A stretch of DNA of 64,000 nt, from contig JBAMJR010000099.1 of the NCBI GenBank assembly GCA_038501785.1, positions 2,699,501 through 2,763,500 of the forward strand, read 5' to 3'. Made by a program: the position numbers and the translations under genes. The notes below the pieces were generated by a model that saw only the letters and a program-made list of their open reading frames with translations, was not told the DNA's origin and did not search any database. Source of the stretch: Myoxocephalus aenaeus. Lineage: Eukaryota; Chordata; Actinopteri; Perciformes; Cottidae. Within the stretch, counting starts at the first letter, position 1. Every line of letters starts with the position of its first letter. Of the stretch, positions 35,640 through 49,200 are shown piece by piece.

Positions 35640-35815
35640 CGGCCTTACTGCTACTCTGAGCTCCCTCTTTTTTCCCTACCCAAAGCTTGTGACTTAGATG
35701 AAGGTTGGACCGTAGATTGACTGGTAAATTGAAAGCTTTCCCTTCAGGCTCATCTTCCTTTTCACCACATCAGTACGCTACAACAGCCACATTACTGCCG
35801 GCACTACATCAATCT
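35640..35815 (-). mobile_element. antisense Rex3 fragment
   Basis: Diverged reverse complement of Rex3 around 61180-61370. The landmarks are 'ggttggaccgtagattgact' and 'cttcaggctcatcttccttt'. It lies outside the right arm of the inverted repeat. Confidence 0.75.
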
Positions 35816-35822
35816 ACTTGTC

Positions 35823-36466
35823 AACCACTGTGTCTGCGGTGTGGAGACCATCAAGTTTCTGGGATCCACAATCTCCTGGGACCTGAAGTGGGCCTCCAAC
35901 ATCAACACCATCCGCAATAAGGCCCAGCAGAGGCTGTACTTCCTGCGCCAGCTCAGGAAGTACAACCTGCCTCAGGAGCTGCTGATCCTGTTTTACTCCG
36001 CCATCATCCAGTCTGTCCTCTGCTCTTCCATCACTGTGTGGTTTGGATCGGCCACCAAACAAGACAGAGACAGACCACAGTGAATAGTCAAGTCTGCAGA
36101 GAGAACCATTGGTTCCAGCCTGCCCTCAATTCTGGACTTGCACACCTCTAGTCAGGAAACGGGCTGGAAAGATCACTGCAGACCCTTCACACCCTGGACA
36201 CAAGCTGTTCCAACTCCTCCCCTCTGTTCCAACTCCACCCTAACAGACACCTCCACCTGCACTATTTGCACTACTCTGACTACTGTTGTCTTAATTGTCT
36301 TTTTGTCTCTGTTGTCTTTAAATGTATTTTTTGTCTATTTTATATTTATCTTGTTTATTGTATAGTGTGTGTGTGTGTACATAGGTACGAAGAGCTAAGT
36401 GAAACCGGAGTCAGATTCCATGTATGTGTAAACACACATGGCCAATAAAGCTGATTCTGATTCTGA
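35823..36466 (+). mobile_element. 3' end of a CR1/L2-like LINE
   Basis: The ORF 35841-36083 reads METIKFLGSTISWDLKWA and then KAQQRLYFLRQLRKYNL and SVLCSSITVWFG. This is the usual C-terminal end of fish CR1/L2-group reverse transcriptases. It is followed by a decayed tail region and ends at a (TGATTC)n-like run at 36449-36466, preceded by AATAAAG. The RT core is absent. The subfamily was not determined. Confidence 0.75.
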
Positions 36467-37162
36467 TAAGTTGCATACGACTCCTATAGGAGTGATTCTG
36501 AAAAGCTTCAATTGGAGCCTGAATTTAAAAAATGTCATGCAATCTCTTTAAATGTCATACAAGTATCTGTTTCGCTACACAAAGCCCAGTTTAACACCAG
36601 GTAATACATACTATGTGACACCTGGTAACAGAGGGAGGAGGACTCATGGATATGTTCATTGTGGCGCAGACAAACAGCTAAAGGGAAGCATGCAGGCAAT
36701 GGTCAGAAACAGGCTTACGAGTTGTCAACAAGATGGCGGTTCAAGTTGTAAAACAAATCCAAGAAGGGCACGCGAGTTGAGCAGGACAAGAACAGGCAAC
36801 AGATCAAACAGCAGGAACATGTTCAGATACAGGTGGTTGGAAAGCAAAAGAATAAGCAACACACTGAGAACTACGCCACCTGGCGAGTATAGATATGCAT
36901 GACATGAGCGAGGAAGCAGACAGCATATAATGTATACATGTGTGGAAGCGAGCGGAGAATAAAGGCCCGGGAATGTACACCAAGTTGTCGGTCATCTGGT
37001 GTGTAACCACCCAACAGAAACACTACAGCATGGTAATGGGCAAGTTATACAGTACGGCAGGGCTGATGATGGAAAGTGGAAATAAATGAGCCGGTGAATA
37101 AGAGAGCCATGTAACTCGAACAGGTGGGAGTGAGAATGTGGGCAGGCGTTGTGACAGTAGGT
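36467..37162. other. spacer, possibly containing a solo LTR
   Basis: No gene. The stretch 36613-37017 starts TGTGACACC, has TATAATG near 36927 and AATAAAGG near 36958, and ends in ...ACCCAACA. This gross layout resembles an LTR, but no target duplication or internal domain was found. Confidence 0.25.
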
Positions 37163-37845
37163 TCGTTAGAGATGAGCCAGTTCTGCGCAGAATCGATCGC
37201 CAGCGATCAGCACGCAATGCATGCTGGTTAGATTTGTGTCCGACTTGATCCCGACTTGCTCTGACGTCATGCACACGTGGTCAACGATAATCTAATCTCG
37301 AGAGCAAGGCGCAGTAACCGCAGTAGCTCTCCACCGACTGCGTGGCGCAGTGCATGATGGGAAACGCCTGGCTGTCGCCACATCAGAGAGCTGAGTGGCT
37401 CTTAGATTTGACCGAAAACACCACGTGTTGTAGAAAATTCTTATTTTATGTGTAGTTGTAATACTTAACTCTCGATTCTTGACTATTAGTATAAGGTTTA
37501 ATCTAAAGACATATCGTGTGTGGTTGATAATACAAAATCGTATTTATACAACACACATCAAAACTAGTAGTATTGTATTTCACAGGCAGACATATGTATT
37601 TCACAGGCATAAAAAGAACAAAGGATGCAGCTACACACATTTCTACATAAATATATATTTATAAACACATATGATTAAATCCAAACGTGATCTGTAAACT
37701 ACAGATTGGAACTAACAGGAAGTCATTTTTTCTGTGACTTCCTGTGTATACTTTGAAGGCAGCCTAAAACTGTACGACTTGACCACAGTTTTTTGTCAAC
37801 GCCCCCTGCTGCTGCCGCCTGCTCTCGTCAGGCGAGGCTGTTGAT
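37163..37845 (-). mobile_element. partial second copy of the 31.5-kb hAT, inverted
   Basis: Reverse complement of about 31620-32280, aligned over most of its length. Landmarks are 'cagttctgcgcagaatcgat', 'gcgcagtgcatgatgggaaa' and 'cccctgctgctgccgcctgc'. Both hAT termini are missing. Confidence 0.85.
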
Positions 37846-38581
37846 TACTAAGTCACAGGATTATTAAATAGCATAAAACTAAAATAAGCATGTGGTTCGA
37901 CACCACAACACTGGAGAAGGAAATAAATTGTAACTCCCATCGGTGGAGGTGTTGAAAAATAAAATGGTTGAGTGCTTACCGTAGGTGTGGAACAACAAGT
38001 CCTATCGTGTCCTGTATGTTTATGATCCATCTGCACATACCTCATTTTTTTGGTGTTTTTCATTACCATTCATTTACATATTTATATGACTGAATCATGT
38101 GTAATTATTTTGGAACATGAAAGCTTATTTTCCTTGAGGTTTGTTTTGAAACTAAATGTATACACAATTTTCAAACTTACTGGGACACATAAATGTTTAT
38201 ATATACCCACTTGAAAGTCCTTTTCTGTGTTTATTTGAAAAGGTATTGTCCGAATGTGATCGCATTAGTAAATGCCAATGATACACTACTCACGTTATGG
38301 GGACTCATTTAACATTTGGGTACAAAAAGCTGGTTCCTACAAAGTAAACAAAAATGTTGGGATTTTCCTTTTCATTTAGGGTAACGGTTTTGTTTTGGGC
38401 TACGGTTAGGCATGTAGTGGTTGTGGTTAAGTCCCCAGAGAATTCATGTTAGTCATTTCAATGTCCTGCTAAGTGGGAAAAACAAGTCTGTGCATTTACA
38501 CACCAGTAGGAGCTCTCTTTGCTTTACACCTTATGAGATCGTTGGTTGTGGAGGATAGTTAGTCCATCAGAAACATCGAGC
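37846..38581. other. spacer upstream of gene D
   Basis: No gene or element end recognised. It should include the gene D promoter and 5' UTR; no firm promoter motif can be assigned. Confidence 0.4.
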
Positions 38582-41500
38582 ATGAGTCCGTCTCAGAGGA
38601 GCATCATCTCAGGTTTACTCTTAATGTCAGGTAATGATAACCCACTTTTATTCCATACTTGATTGTTACTAGTTGTGTTTGCCTTCTATTTACCAGACTG
38701 ACACATATTGTATAGCTCTGAAACCTAAAGGTTCCTTTTTCAGTGAATAGCAACCAATACTGTTATTATTATAGTAATATTATTTTAAAGTTTATCCTGC
38801 CTGGTTCAAGTTTAAATGATCCTTACAGTGCAATGATACTGATGTCATCTCTACTGTTTTGCCAGGACAAATTTGAATTGCTTGCATATGAGAATGTATA
38901 AATGGAGAAAAAAAACATAATTTATTTATCCACTTTATTTGTGATCAATCGTGTGGTTTTGAACTCAAAATAAAGGAATTGTTCCGCAACTTTAAATCAT
39001 TACGCTACATTATGATTGAAGAACATCTTCTAGTAATTAAAAGATGTCATTGTGAACATATTGTCCGCTGATATCATTACGCAAAGTAATGTTAGAATAT
39101 TGATACAATGGAAATTCAAGGCATTTTTTGTGTGTCTGGGTCAGTGTCTCTATGTTGCAGTAAACTGTCCTGTAAAGAAGGCCACAGTGGTCCAACCCAT
39201 GAGTCCATGCAAGCTGTGTTTGACCTAGAACCAGTGGCGTCCCTAGGCTAAAACATCCGGGGCTAAAGCCCCGGATGTTTTTTAATTAGCCCCGAATATT
39301 AATTTTCAAAAAAAAAAAAAATACGTCATTCACCCAAAACAGCGGCGTCAGGCAGCAGGCGCACTTGCAGTGTGCGCCCCCCTATTATACAAGTCGTCAT
39401 TTAAGTTTCTCTTTCCTATAGAACAGGTCTACACCTTGTTCTGTTATTAAACAAACTAAACGGACGTATTTTATTGATCTTATCCGTCATTTCTGTCTCT
39501 AAATGGTCGCGTTAACACTTCTCCTCTGCTCTGCGATGCGCACAGACACGTGCGCGCGCACACACAGGTGAGCACTGAGCACACAACAGCGGACAGAGAG
39601 CGTCGAAAAATATGTCGCGTGAAAAGCAGATCGCTATATCTGCGTTTTAAACGCTCCCAGGGTGAAGATGGCAACAGCAGCTCTCCTGTGAGGAGCAACC
39701 GGAGTTCTCCTCGCACCGGAGCAGCTCTCCTGCTCCAGGTGAAAGAGACAAAGTGCTCTTGTCTTCTACCAACAATGAGCTGCTGGCTTCACATATTACA
39801 AAAGTACAAAGTACACGGACATAAAACTAAGTCATTAATAAATACATGGAGAAATGTCTGTACTTTCGGGTAAATGGTTACGCCGTTAACAGGTTACGCT
39901 TGCGCATGCGCGACTCGCTCGCTTATTTTTTGGCGTTTTGCCAGAAGTCTCCCTGACGTCCTTTCTGCTGCTGCGTGTCTCAAAACAGAAAACAGATCTC
40001 AACGTTGAACATGAATTGTATCAAATCTACAACCCTGTTTTATAAAGATGTGTAGAGGAAAGCAGCTCACTGCTCCACTAATACTGATGCAACCTGATGC
40101 TCACATATCTGCACTCATTCTGTTTTGTTTGGCAACAAAATAAATAGCTTATTGTTTTCCACAATGAGCTATTTAGTAGTAACTAAATATTAGTATTTTT
40201 TTTTTGCACAGATACAACTTCCTGTTCATTGATCTAAGTGATTGCAATTAAAACATAAAAAAAAAATTCTGATGGAGCAATCTGATTTACTTGAAACTTT
40301 AAGTGATTGCAATTTTCTTTATTCTGTTATTTATAAAAGCACAGATGGAATCACAAAATGTTATTTACAGAAAAAGTTTGAGAACCACTACTTTAAGTGT
40401 TTGTGTTGGTGGAGCACTATTAGCATTATTAGCATCTTATGTCTAAATATTATGTTAAAGAGTATGTTATGTTAAATAATGTTAAAGAATATGTAAAGAA
40501 TAAATACATATGAGTATGTAAAGAGCATTAAATGTACAATGTAAACACTGTACATGACAAGATGCATGGTTCATTAAACATCTCAATGTTTACTGTTGCT
40601 GAATGGTTGCTGTTGGTATGTTCAACATGATGAATGGGGCATTTTTGTGCCTGGGCTATTGAGGGAAGTTTGTGAAAATTGCTAGCCTATTTGGTATTAA
40701 CTGGTAACCATGAAATGCCTCAATTCAATTCAATTCAGTCCAGAAGAGCAGGTACCTGTAGGGTATGTGGAGAGTGTTTCTATGTCTAAAAATGTCGCTG
40801 CTTCACTCTTCTGGGCTAAGCCCCAGATGTGTCAAAATCCTAGAGACGCCTCTGCCTAGAACCCTTCAGGCCAGCAGTGAACCTCAGCAATCCCACCATA
40901 ACTAACATCTCCTTCACCCTGTATGCTGTCCTGGGGGTGGTGAGTTTGCTAGTGATCAAAGAAAAATACTAAGAACACCTAAAACCAGATTAAAGACATT
41001 TTGAGAGAATAGCAAACACATATTCATATATAATTGCATTTTGTGTCTTGCGTCTTAACATGAGGTTAACCTGTCGCATATTGTGTTTCAGAATGAGAAA
41101 ACCCAAATACTCACTACTTTCTTGTGGCTGAGACAGGTAAATTGCATGGAAATACATAATACACTGTCAATTAATGTAATGTGATCGGATTCCGCATTCG
41201 GCTGTAGAGAATCACATACAGAGAGTATATGTAAACATAGGTCAACAGATATCTGATTACTTCCCTGCAGTACTGGCAGCATGAGTTCCTGGTTTGGGAC
41301 CCTGATGAGTGCGACGGTGTCACCAAGATTTCTCTCCCTGTGAAGAAGATCTGGACTCCAGACATCATAGTTTATGAGTTGTAAGTTATCCAGCTGGTTA
41401 CTTTTTTTCCTCTTTTTTTAATGGATCACTGACAGTACAGTACACACAAATGAAATGACTCATTACGAAGTAGTTAGTGCCCTGAGACAGATGGGTGCAC

Positions 41501-44500
41501 TTTGCGCCCATTCACATCCTGTAAAATGCCACCGTCACTGGTTAATGCTTTGCACCATGAACAATGAACCCCATACGCCATGCCAGGGTTTTATAGAGTG
41601 ACAGTGATGGTCATTATGTCCCCAATATTACTGATCCGGATACAGATGTCCAGGACCAATCACACACTCAATACACACAAAACATGTCTGACAATACAGC
41701 ATCAGGATCAGAATTGTTTAATTGCCAAGTATGCATGCAAAGCTGTGAAAGCAGAAAGAATTGTGAAAGGGATTATAATTCATATTTTTGTTTCCCCTTG
41801 GGACTGATTTAAATACCTGAAACTTTCATATTTTTCTGTTTATTTCTTTTACTGCCTGACTCCTCCAACCCTCTCAGTGTGGATGATGACGTTTCCCAAG
41901 CTTGCCCTTACGTCTACCTCAACCACACAGGTCACATCCGTTGGGACAGGATGCTTCGGCTTGTCTCAGCCTGCAACCTGAAGATCTTCAGTTTCCCTTT
42001 TGACATGCAGAATTGCACATTTACATTTGGCTCCTACATGCATACTAGTAAGAAGAGGCTTCTTAACATTTACACAATCATAAACATCTCCAGTCATTGG
42101 CTACACTTTGACAAATAAAACATAGGGTCAGAAAATGCAATTGCTATCTGTTTCACTTTTGGAATCTTTTGCAGGGAATAAAATAAATATAAAAGGAAAA
42201 TGTGAACAAAAGCATAAATCTCTATGTGATTAATTAGTTATTACATTTAGCTAACTTATTTATTTAGATAGGGCTATAGAACTGTAAGACTAGTTTTCCT
42301 TCTCTCATTGTGTTTTTCTCTTTCACAGTAAGGGATGTGAGGATCAGTCCAGCTTTGACCTTTCAGGAGATGTCTCAAAACTCAAAGCGTTACCTGGAAG
42401 CCAGTGGGGAGTGGGAACTGGTGGACATACTGGGAGAGACCTCAATCCTCAAATTTGGGGTCGACGAATGGGACATTATCACCTTCTGGGTGAGGGGAGT
42501 TTAACTGAGTTTATTACTGTTGTGTGAGCAAATATATTCGCTGTAAATCAAACGTAAACTACTGTTTCGGTTCATTCACATTGCTCTCATAGTGTTATTG
42601 CCACATCAGGTAGATAATTTGAGCCACTTGTTAAGCCCCAAACTGCAGATGAACACGGTTAGAGACTAGCTTTTGAACATAGTGGAGCATTGAGCTGCTA
42701 AAGAGTTAGTAGAGGCCAAAACCAGTGCTAAAAGAGAGGGAACATTGGACTTACATTCAATTGAATGTTAGTGTTGCAGCTGAAAGTGTAAACCAGTAAC
42801 TGCTTGCAAACAAGTTTGCCGTATTAACTTAAAAGGTATGTCAATGTGGTTTATATTGCCACCAAGCGGCCAAATCAGTTATTGCAGGTTAAACTCAATT
42901 TACATTGCATTATACAACTTAGTGCACACATTGTCATTGTTACATGTCATCTGTTAAATGCATGTTTCCCTCCTTAGATAGTTTTGATATATGTAGATGG
43001 TATATATGTTATTGTATTATTGTTATCTTCCATACAATTATTGATGGCCAACACAGTAAAATGATGAGACTTTTCAAAATGACTCTTGTTCACTAGGTGG
43101 TCATAAAGCGACGGCCGGTGCTCTACGTGGTCAATCTGCTGGTCCCCAGCTCCTTCCTGATGCTCATCGACATCCTGTCCTTCTACCTGCCCCCCCATAG
43201 CGTTGACCGCGCCTCCTTCAAGATGACTCTCATCCTGGGCTATACCGTCTTCCTGCTCATCATGAACGACCTGCTGCCCAGCACAGCAAACGGCACACCC
43301 ATCATAGGTCGGTGACATGTAGAGGCCTGAGCATCAACATAGCCTGGGTTATAGGTTCCACAATCACTAAGATCATGTTAGTCCACGATTTACATCGACA
43401 GTGTTTTACATGTTTTACATATTGTTGTATTTTGTTTTATTGAGATGATTGTGGGAGATACACATAAAATGTATAGGACATACAGTGTCATATATTTCAA
43501 ACCTGTTTAATGTTGTTGTGGCAATACATCAGTCATGAGTTTTAGAAATAATGCAATCAAGGGTTTCTTTACTTTACGTTAGAGTGATACAAAATGAATC
43601 ACTGTGTCAATGGAACGGGCCAACAGCTCTGTCAATGTTCTGCAGATATATTCTGGCTGTCTTCTGCTACTGAAGAAATATGTTTAACATTTAAAATGTC
43701 TTTAATGTGTTTCCTTCAACCTAGGTATATATTTTTCTGTGTGTCTGGCCCTCATGGTCATCAGCCTATTGGAGACGGTCGTCATTACCAATGTCCTCCA
43801 CCACAACTCCATGAAATATCAAGAGGTTCCAAACTGGGTCAGGGTGGTTGTCCTCAAACACATAGCCAACCTCATATGTTACCGATGGCCGGAGAAGATC
43901 AAGCCCCCGACTGTACTACAGAAGGATGAACCTGAAATTTCAAATGTGGATTCTGGGTTGTGGATCATCCAACCAGCCAGCCAGACACCTGCCCAGAACC
44001 CACCCAGCAGCGGAGGTAATCAAACTCAGTAAACGGCAAATGCTACTGGGCCATTACTTTTACCAACTGGAGCTGTACAGTGGCCTGGCCTAAAAATACC
44101 AGAGGCCATCTATTTAAACAAAGGATACAAAATAAGAATATATGTATGTCAGACTGGGAAATATATCTATAGTGACAGAATTGCTACAGCCTACATCAGT
44201 GAATCACTGTCATCCCAAGGTTAACAAGTTATGGTTATTGAACTTTAACTTCAGACAGCAACACAATAGTAACTGTGATCCCTCCTATTACTATTCTCCT
44301 GCCAGGTGCAGCTTCTCTGCCTGAACTGCAACAAATCTGTCAATACCTGGGAGACCTTCATGCCCACCTCACCTCAATGCACAAGGAGAACGAGCTGCTG
44401 GACCAGTGGTGTCATGTAGGATATGTCCTCGACTCCCTGCTCTTCCGCATCTATCTGCTGCTCATCTCCTGTTACGCGCTGGTCATCATCTCCATGTGGT

Positions 44501-44523
44501 GCGTCTGGATCAGCCTGTCCTAA
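38582..44523 (+). CDS. 5-HT3-like channel subunit, gene D; exon 2 split by a hAT element
   Basis: Divergent member of the array. Exons: 38582-38630, exon 2 in two pieces (39145-39231 and 40863-40939), 41092-41136, 41271-41380, 41878-42047, 42329-42489, 43097-43307, 43725-44015 and 44306-44523. With the hAT and one target copy ignored, exon 2 is 164 bp, as in gene B, and every frame is open, giving about 472 residues. As it stands, the frame meets TAA at 39249-39251, 18 bp into the hAT, after about 50 codons. Motifs: IWTPD, the Cys-loop (CNLKIFSFPFDMQNC), SVDRASFKMTLILGY in M2, a longer M3-M4 loop, and an MA helix without basic residues at the key sites. The start ATG has a hydrophobic signal peptide. 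The last exon could instead begin near 44255, which is also open. Either this allele is a recent knockout, or the hAT is removed by splicing; that cannot be told here. Confidence 0.85.
39232..40854. mobile_element. 1,623-bp non-autonomous hAT inserted in gene D exon 2
   Basis: Termini CAGTGGCGTCCCTAGG and CCTAGAGACGCCTCTG are inverted repeats with two mismatches. The target duplication CCTAGAAC (39224-39231, 40855-40862) is 8 bp, as for hAT. ORFs inside (39480-39716 minus, 39550-39873 plus, 40242-40475 plus) do not resemble a transposase. The same element, same length, lies at 55817-57439. Confidence 0.95.
42655..42880. repeat. fish interspersed repeat in gene D intron 6
   Basis: Contains 'gagcattgagctgctaaaga' and 'gtattaacttaaaaggt', both related to segments in gene B intron 7 (6480-6560 and 7880-7900). 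A dispersed repeat, with no ends found. Confidence 0.4.
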
Positions 44524-46240
44524 AGAATCAATTCCGGGTCAATTAGTAGGTAGTCCAAGTAACACATTTAAAAGCAATCTGTAGAAGGCCAAACGAAGCC
44601 TTGGCCAACATTTATCAATTATTGTTTCTGTAATGTAGTTTTTTTCGTTTTTATTGTATTTCATTTTTATTGTATTTCATTTTTTGTATTGCTACTTTTT
44701 TGTCCGAGAGGTGTGTCCTGTAGTTATTTAGCTTATTCTTAACAGGGTCAATATGGTCTCTATTGAATAATAATTGTATTGGGAAAATTATTGAGAAAGT
44801 CGCTTTTGTTCATCAATTTCTTGAATATAAAAAATCTGTTGGATTATTTGGTACTGTGCTCAGTCGTCATTGATGATCATAAATCTGAATGGAGTCCCCC
44901 AGAGTTCAAATCTCAGACCTCTATTACTCAATTTGTATGCACCATATAAAATAATGTAAGACACTAATAGTGTTTTAATATGTGATATGACATACCTTCT
45001 CTGTTATTCCTGTCATCCTACAATTAAAGACAATCAGTGTGCTCCAGTCTCTTTTTCGACATTTCGACCAGAATGTCTTTGTTTCGAGATGAAGATAAAT
45101 TTGAGGTTGACAGGATGTAAACATGCAACACATCTTCACTGTCAACTTGACAAAGACCACTGCTTGGTCAGTGCCTTTTGCCATCGGAGATCTTTTGGAA
45201 CCTGTCGGGATGGCGTGACAATATGCGCAGTGTCCTTTCAAAATAAACTTCAGTCTTTATAGGAAGTTACGTTTAAGCATTACAAGCACTTGGTTAGGAT
45301 TAGGGAATGAGACTAGTAAATAATAAGGCTCACGGGACTAACGATACTAACGTGACAAAAATAACTGTAACATAATAAGTCAATGTTTACCTTTTTAGTT
45401 TCACAAGGGCCACAAACAGCAGTTTCCTGGTTGAAAGTCCTGTGTTTGTTTGACCTATCCACCTATGATCTATGAAATGTGGTGCAGACATGTATGTTCC
45501 CACTCAAGCGGAATTGTAATTACTTTTGTACTGTGGTTAAGGTGAATACTCAATTCTGATTGGCTGCAGAGTGGTCATTCATTTATGATAATGAACACAT
45601 TTTGGGGCATGTTCTATTAAAGTGAATGGCTCTGTCCAGAGGCTGTATACAGCTCAAATAAAGGAGGAGGCGGTCCCCTTCATCTCAATGTCGGCTGAAC
45701 TGAAAGTTTACACACTTGGCAGCAATGTGAGTTTTGTGACATAATCTTTGATATGCTCCTTGTCACAGTCTATGTGAATGACATATACTGACAGGAAATG
45801 AACATGGACTCAGACTGTTGACTCAATGCAATTCCATTGAAACAGTCGACTGACAAACTGACACAGCCAGCAGCCAAGTGTATACTATAGTGCATGCCTG
45901 ACCTCAACTGTCACCAATACAAGTTGTTGACACATCTAATACAAAACATCATGAAGATTATTAAAAAACCTGTTGTACTATCCAAACATAGATTATGCAA
46001 ACAGTCATCAGATAAGTCTCTCTCTCTCTCTGCAAGCAACTGGATATACAAGAAATAATTACAATTATTCACGCTGCAGTCTATTCTAGAGTCAATAGTA
46101 GCCTCTGGTGGAGGTTGCATGTTTCCTTTTTTCTACATAAATACATGTTGCTCTGGCAGGTCATTTCAAGCTCATGGAGGAGACTGCTGCTTTTGTAATC
46201 TAAAGCACATGTTAAGATAACGGCTAAACTGAGACTGAAA
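44524..46240. other. gene D 3' flank and D-E spacer
   Basis: No gene recognised; the overlapping ORFs at 44975-45262 lie on opposite strands without known motifs. AATAAA at 45242-45247 is a possible polyadenylation site for gene D. The gene E promoter must lie near the right end. Confidence 0.4.
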
Positions 46241-49200
46241 ATGACAGATGTGAAACCCGCTGAGCTCGTCTTTGTCTGTTTCATGCTGCTTCACGGTAAG
46301 ACAATTTGACTATCCACAAAGTATGCAAAAAAGATAAAGGTTGAACAATTGTAAGTTGGTAGTTTAAAGGGAAACTTCAGTTACTTCTGGTCCTGTACAG
46401 TGGGAAAACATAATAATGAACAAGATTTATTTAAAATGTACAGTTTGGTTTTACATTGTATTCAAGAAAATCCTAAATAAATAATGCCAGTTTTTCATTT
46501 TCACAGTTTTCAGATATATTCAGAGGCAGTTTAGTGACTGAAGCCATTAAATCTGTGGTTTTTTCCCACCATACTAGAGAACAGAACAGAACAATTGTAT
46601 TCCATTATCTCTGGGTCATGTGTTAATTATCATGTTATAATCCATTTTAGGAAGATGAGAGGTCTATGTGGTGGACATGATTGCTTATTCTGAAGCCCTG
46701 TTTCGGGATGAGCCCTGGATACACCATCCAGCCATGAACAATCAAATGTTGCATACACTCACATTTATCTTGCAATAGATATTGGGGTTTTTCATGATAA
46801 TTGACTTGTGATCTCAAGATAACAGGGTAAAAAAGCTATTGTAACCACAGACATTCTTGACTTTCCTGCTTTACCCATATTGTGTACAGCAGATTAAGAT
46901 CCAAAATGCTCGTGTGAAAATGGCAATAAAAAAAAATGGGACTTCCTACTTCCATGTGAGTTATCTCACAAATCTTGTTTTCTACTTTCTCTTCAAATCC
47001 AGGTTTTGTAGCAACATTAAATTGCACAAGCCCAAGTCCTGAATCTTTGTTTGCTGCACTTGAGACAAATGTATTCTCTAAAAAACTACTGCGACCTGTG
47101 AAAAGCTTTTCAACTCCAACTAACATAACCATTGACATCACTGTGGTGGGAATTATAGGAGTGGTGAGTCGCCACAAACACCTTTTCGTGAACATGCATA
47201 TCTTTTTTTAAATTACGTTTTTTCATAATCATTCATTCAAATTCATAATTAATCTGTATAACTCTAATTTAATTTAAACATATGTTTCATCCACAGGATG
47301 AAAAATCCCAGACCCTGACAACAGTCTTATGGCAAGTTCTAGTAAGTTCTCAGAGGACTAACAAAAGGTCTTTGGCCATGTAAATCCACTATGTGCAGAT
47401 TTTTACGTGATTACGTCATCCTTAAAATGATTCTGATTACATTAGTTTTTGTTCGTAGAAATATAAGCTAATTCAAGGGGTAGGAGGTGTCTTTTTATAT
47501 TACCATTAGCGACGGCAAACATCTCTAGTAACTCAAAATGATAAGTACATGCCTTGTGCAAAATGTTAAAATGTCATGTATTTTTTCCCCCCTAAAATGA
47601 TGGGGGATATCTTGGCTGTTTTGGATAAAATGTCATACATTTTTGGTGTTAAGTTATGGAGTGACACAGCTGAAATGAATTGCATTTTCTGAGCTGTTCA
47701 TCCCATCGGTGTTGTTCTGTAGGAGTGGGATATTGAGGGACTGAGCTGGGATGAGAAGGAATGTGGCACTAAAAGAGTCTCTATCCCTCGAGAAAAGCTT
47801 TGGAATCCAGATGTCCATATCTCAGAGTTGTAAGTTAAAAAGATGTTCAGCAGTCTGTGAGCTTTCTTCAAATAATTGTCCAAAAGAGAAACCAGCCTTA
47901 ATTTAAAGTACAATCTGAAATATCAGCACTTGGAAAGCAATCTTTGATGTTGTAAACCTGAGAGGAGAGAGGTAAATCCTGTTGGTACTATGGAGCCTAA
48001 GGTAATCTACTTGTTGCCCCATTTCGTTTTAAATGCTAAAACTATGACTTTTTTTAGGTATAAAAAGACCAACTCATTTCAGTTAAAGCCAGTACAAGAA
48101 TCTTACATTTTGTGTTGATTTTGGCGGCCCCTGTGGACGAAAGAGGTAGTGTTTCCGAGCCCCAGAGTCCCTTTAGAAAACCTCTCAATTTACTGCAGCG
48201 GGCGTCTGACAGTCTGCTCCGCACAGTCCTGGTTCTGGATCTCCTTTGATACAAACATTTATAAATATTGAATAATTGATAAGCAATAAATAAACAGCAA
48301 GCTGTCGAGAGGGATGAACCTTCTTGTCACTGTATCCCTCCCTCTCTTCTTTAAAAATGGGATTAATTTATGAATTCATAATTAATAGTTTTCTTTTCTA
48401 TTTCAGCATGGACGAGGCCAAATATCCCGAAACTCCCTACATCTACTTATTTAACACAGGTCATGTATTGGATGATAGGCCAATCAGAGTGGTCAGCTCC
48501 TGCCATTTAGTAATCTACACTTTCCCCTTCGATATTCAAAACTGCTCGCTGACCTTTGGATCATATATACACTTTGGTAAGCCGGACAAAATATAAAACT
48601 CAGTTCTTTAAAAAGTCTGATCTTTTAACTGTGTGAAGAAATGAAATCACTATACAGCAGCTTCGTATACTACAAGTAAAATGCCTGGTGTATAAGCAGT
48701 GATTGCAGTTATGTTTAAATAGGGCCTGAAGTGAATTAAAAAGAGTTGACTGATATAAATTAATAAATAAAAAAACGTTTTGACTATGCCGTGCTTTAAG
48801 TGTTGGGAAATAAATGTGTGTGTGTGTGACAGGAGGTTACACTTGGCCTCAGTTTTTCTGTTTAGATAATTTGACAAAGTCAACTTTGAAAAGCCGTTTT
48901 GAATGTGCAATTACATTTTATTCAAGCGACAGACATAAGGATGATTCAAGGCACCACACCTGAAGAAATACTGGCGGAGTCGCAAGATGTGTTGGAGACC
49001 AATGGGGAGTGGGAGCTCGTAGGTATCGGTGTAGCTCTTTCTACCCTGGCATTAGATCTGGGAAGCTACTCTGAGATCGAATACCAAGTAAGCACTTTTT
49101 TTGCAATATATTTATTGTTTTTTCAGTTTGAAAATCACATCAAATGTGAAGTGAATGAGTCACTGTATATAAAAAACAGCAACCAATCTTCCGATTCTTG

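Noticed and set aside
35394..35720. 108-codon GC-rich ORF
   Set aside because: It runs over the GC-rich tandem repeats and an antisense Rex3 fragment; no domain.
39165..39231. A frameshift in gene D exon 2 before the hAT
   Set aside because: It appears only if the acceptor is set at 39160. With the acceptor at 39144 the exon is in frame and has the length seen in gene B.
39550..39873. 107-codon ORF as a host gene (and its twin at 56135-56458)
   Set aside because: It lies inside the 1,623-bp hAT, resembles no known protein and overlaps an antisense ORF; identical copies follow from the element's duplication.
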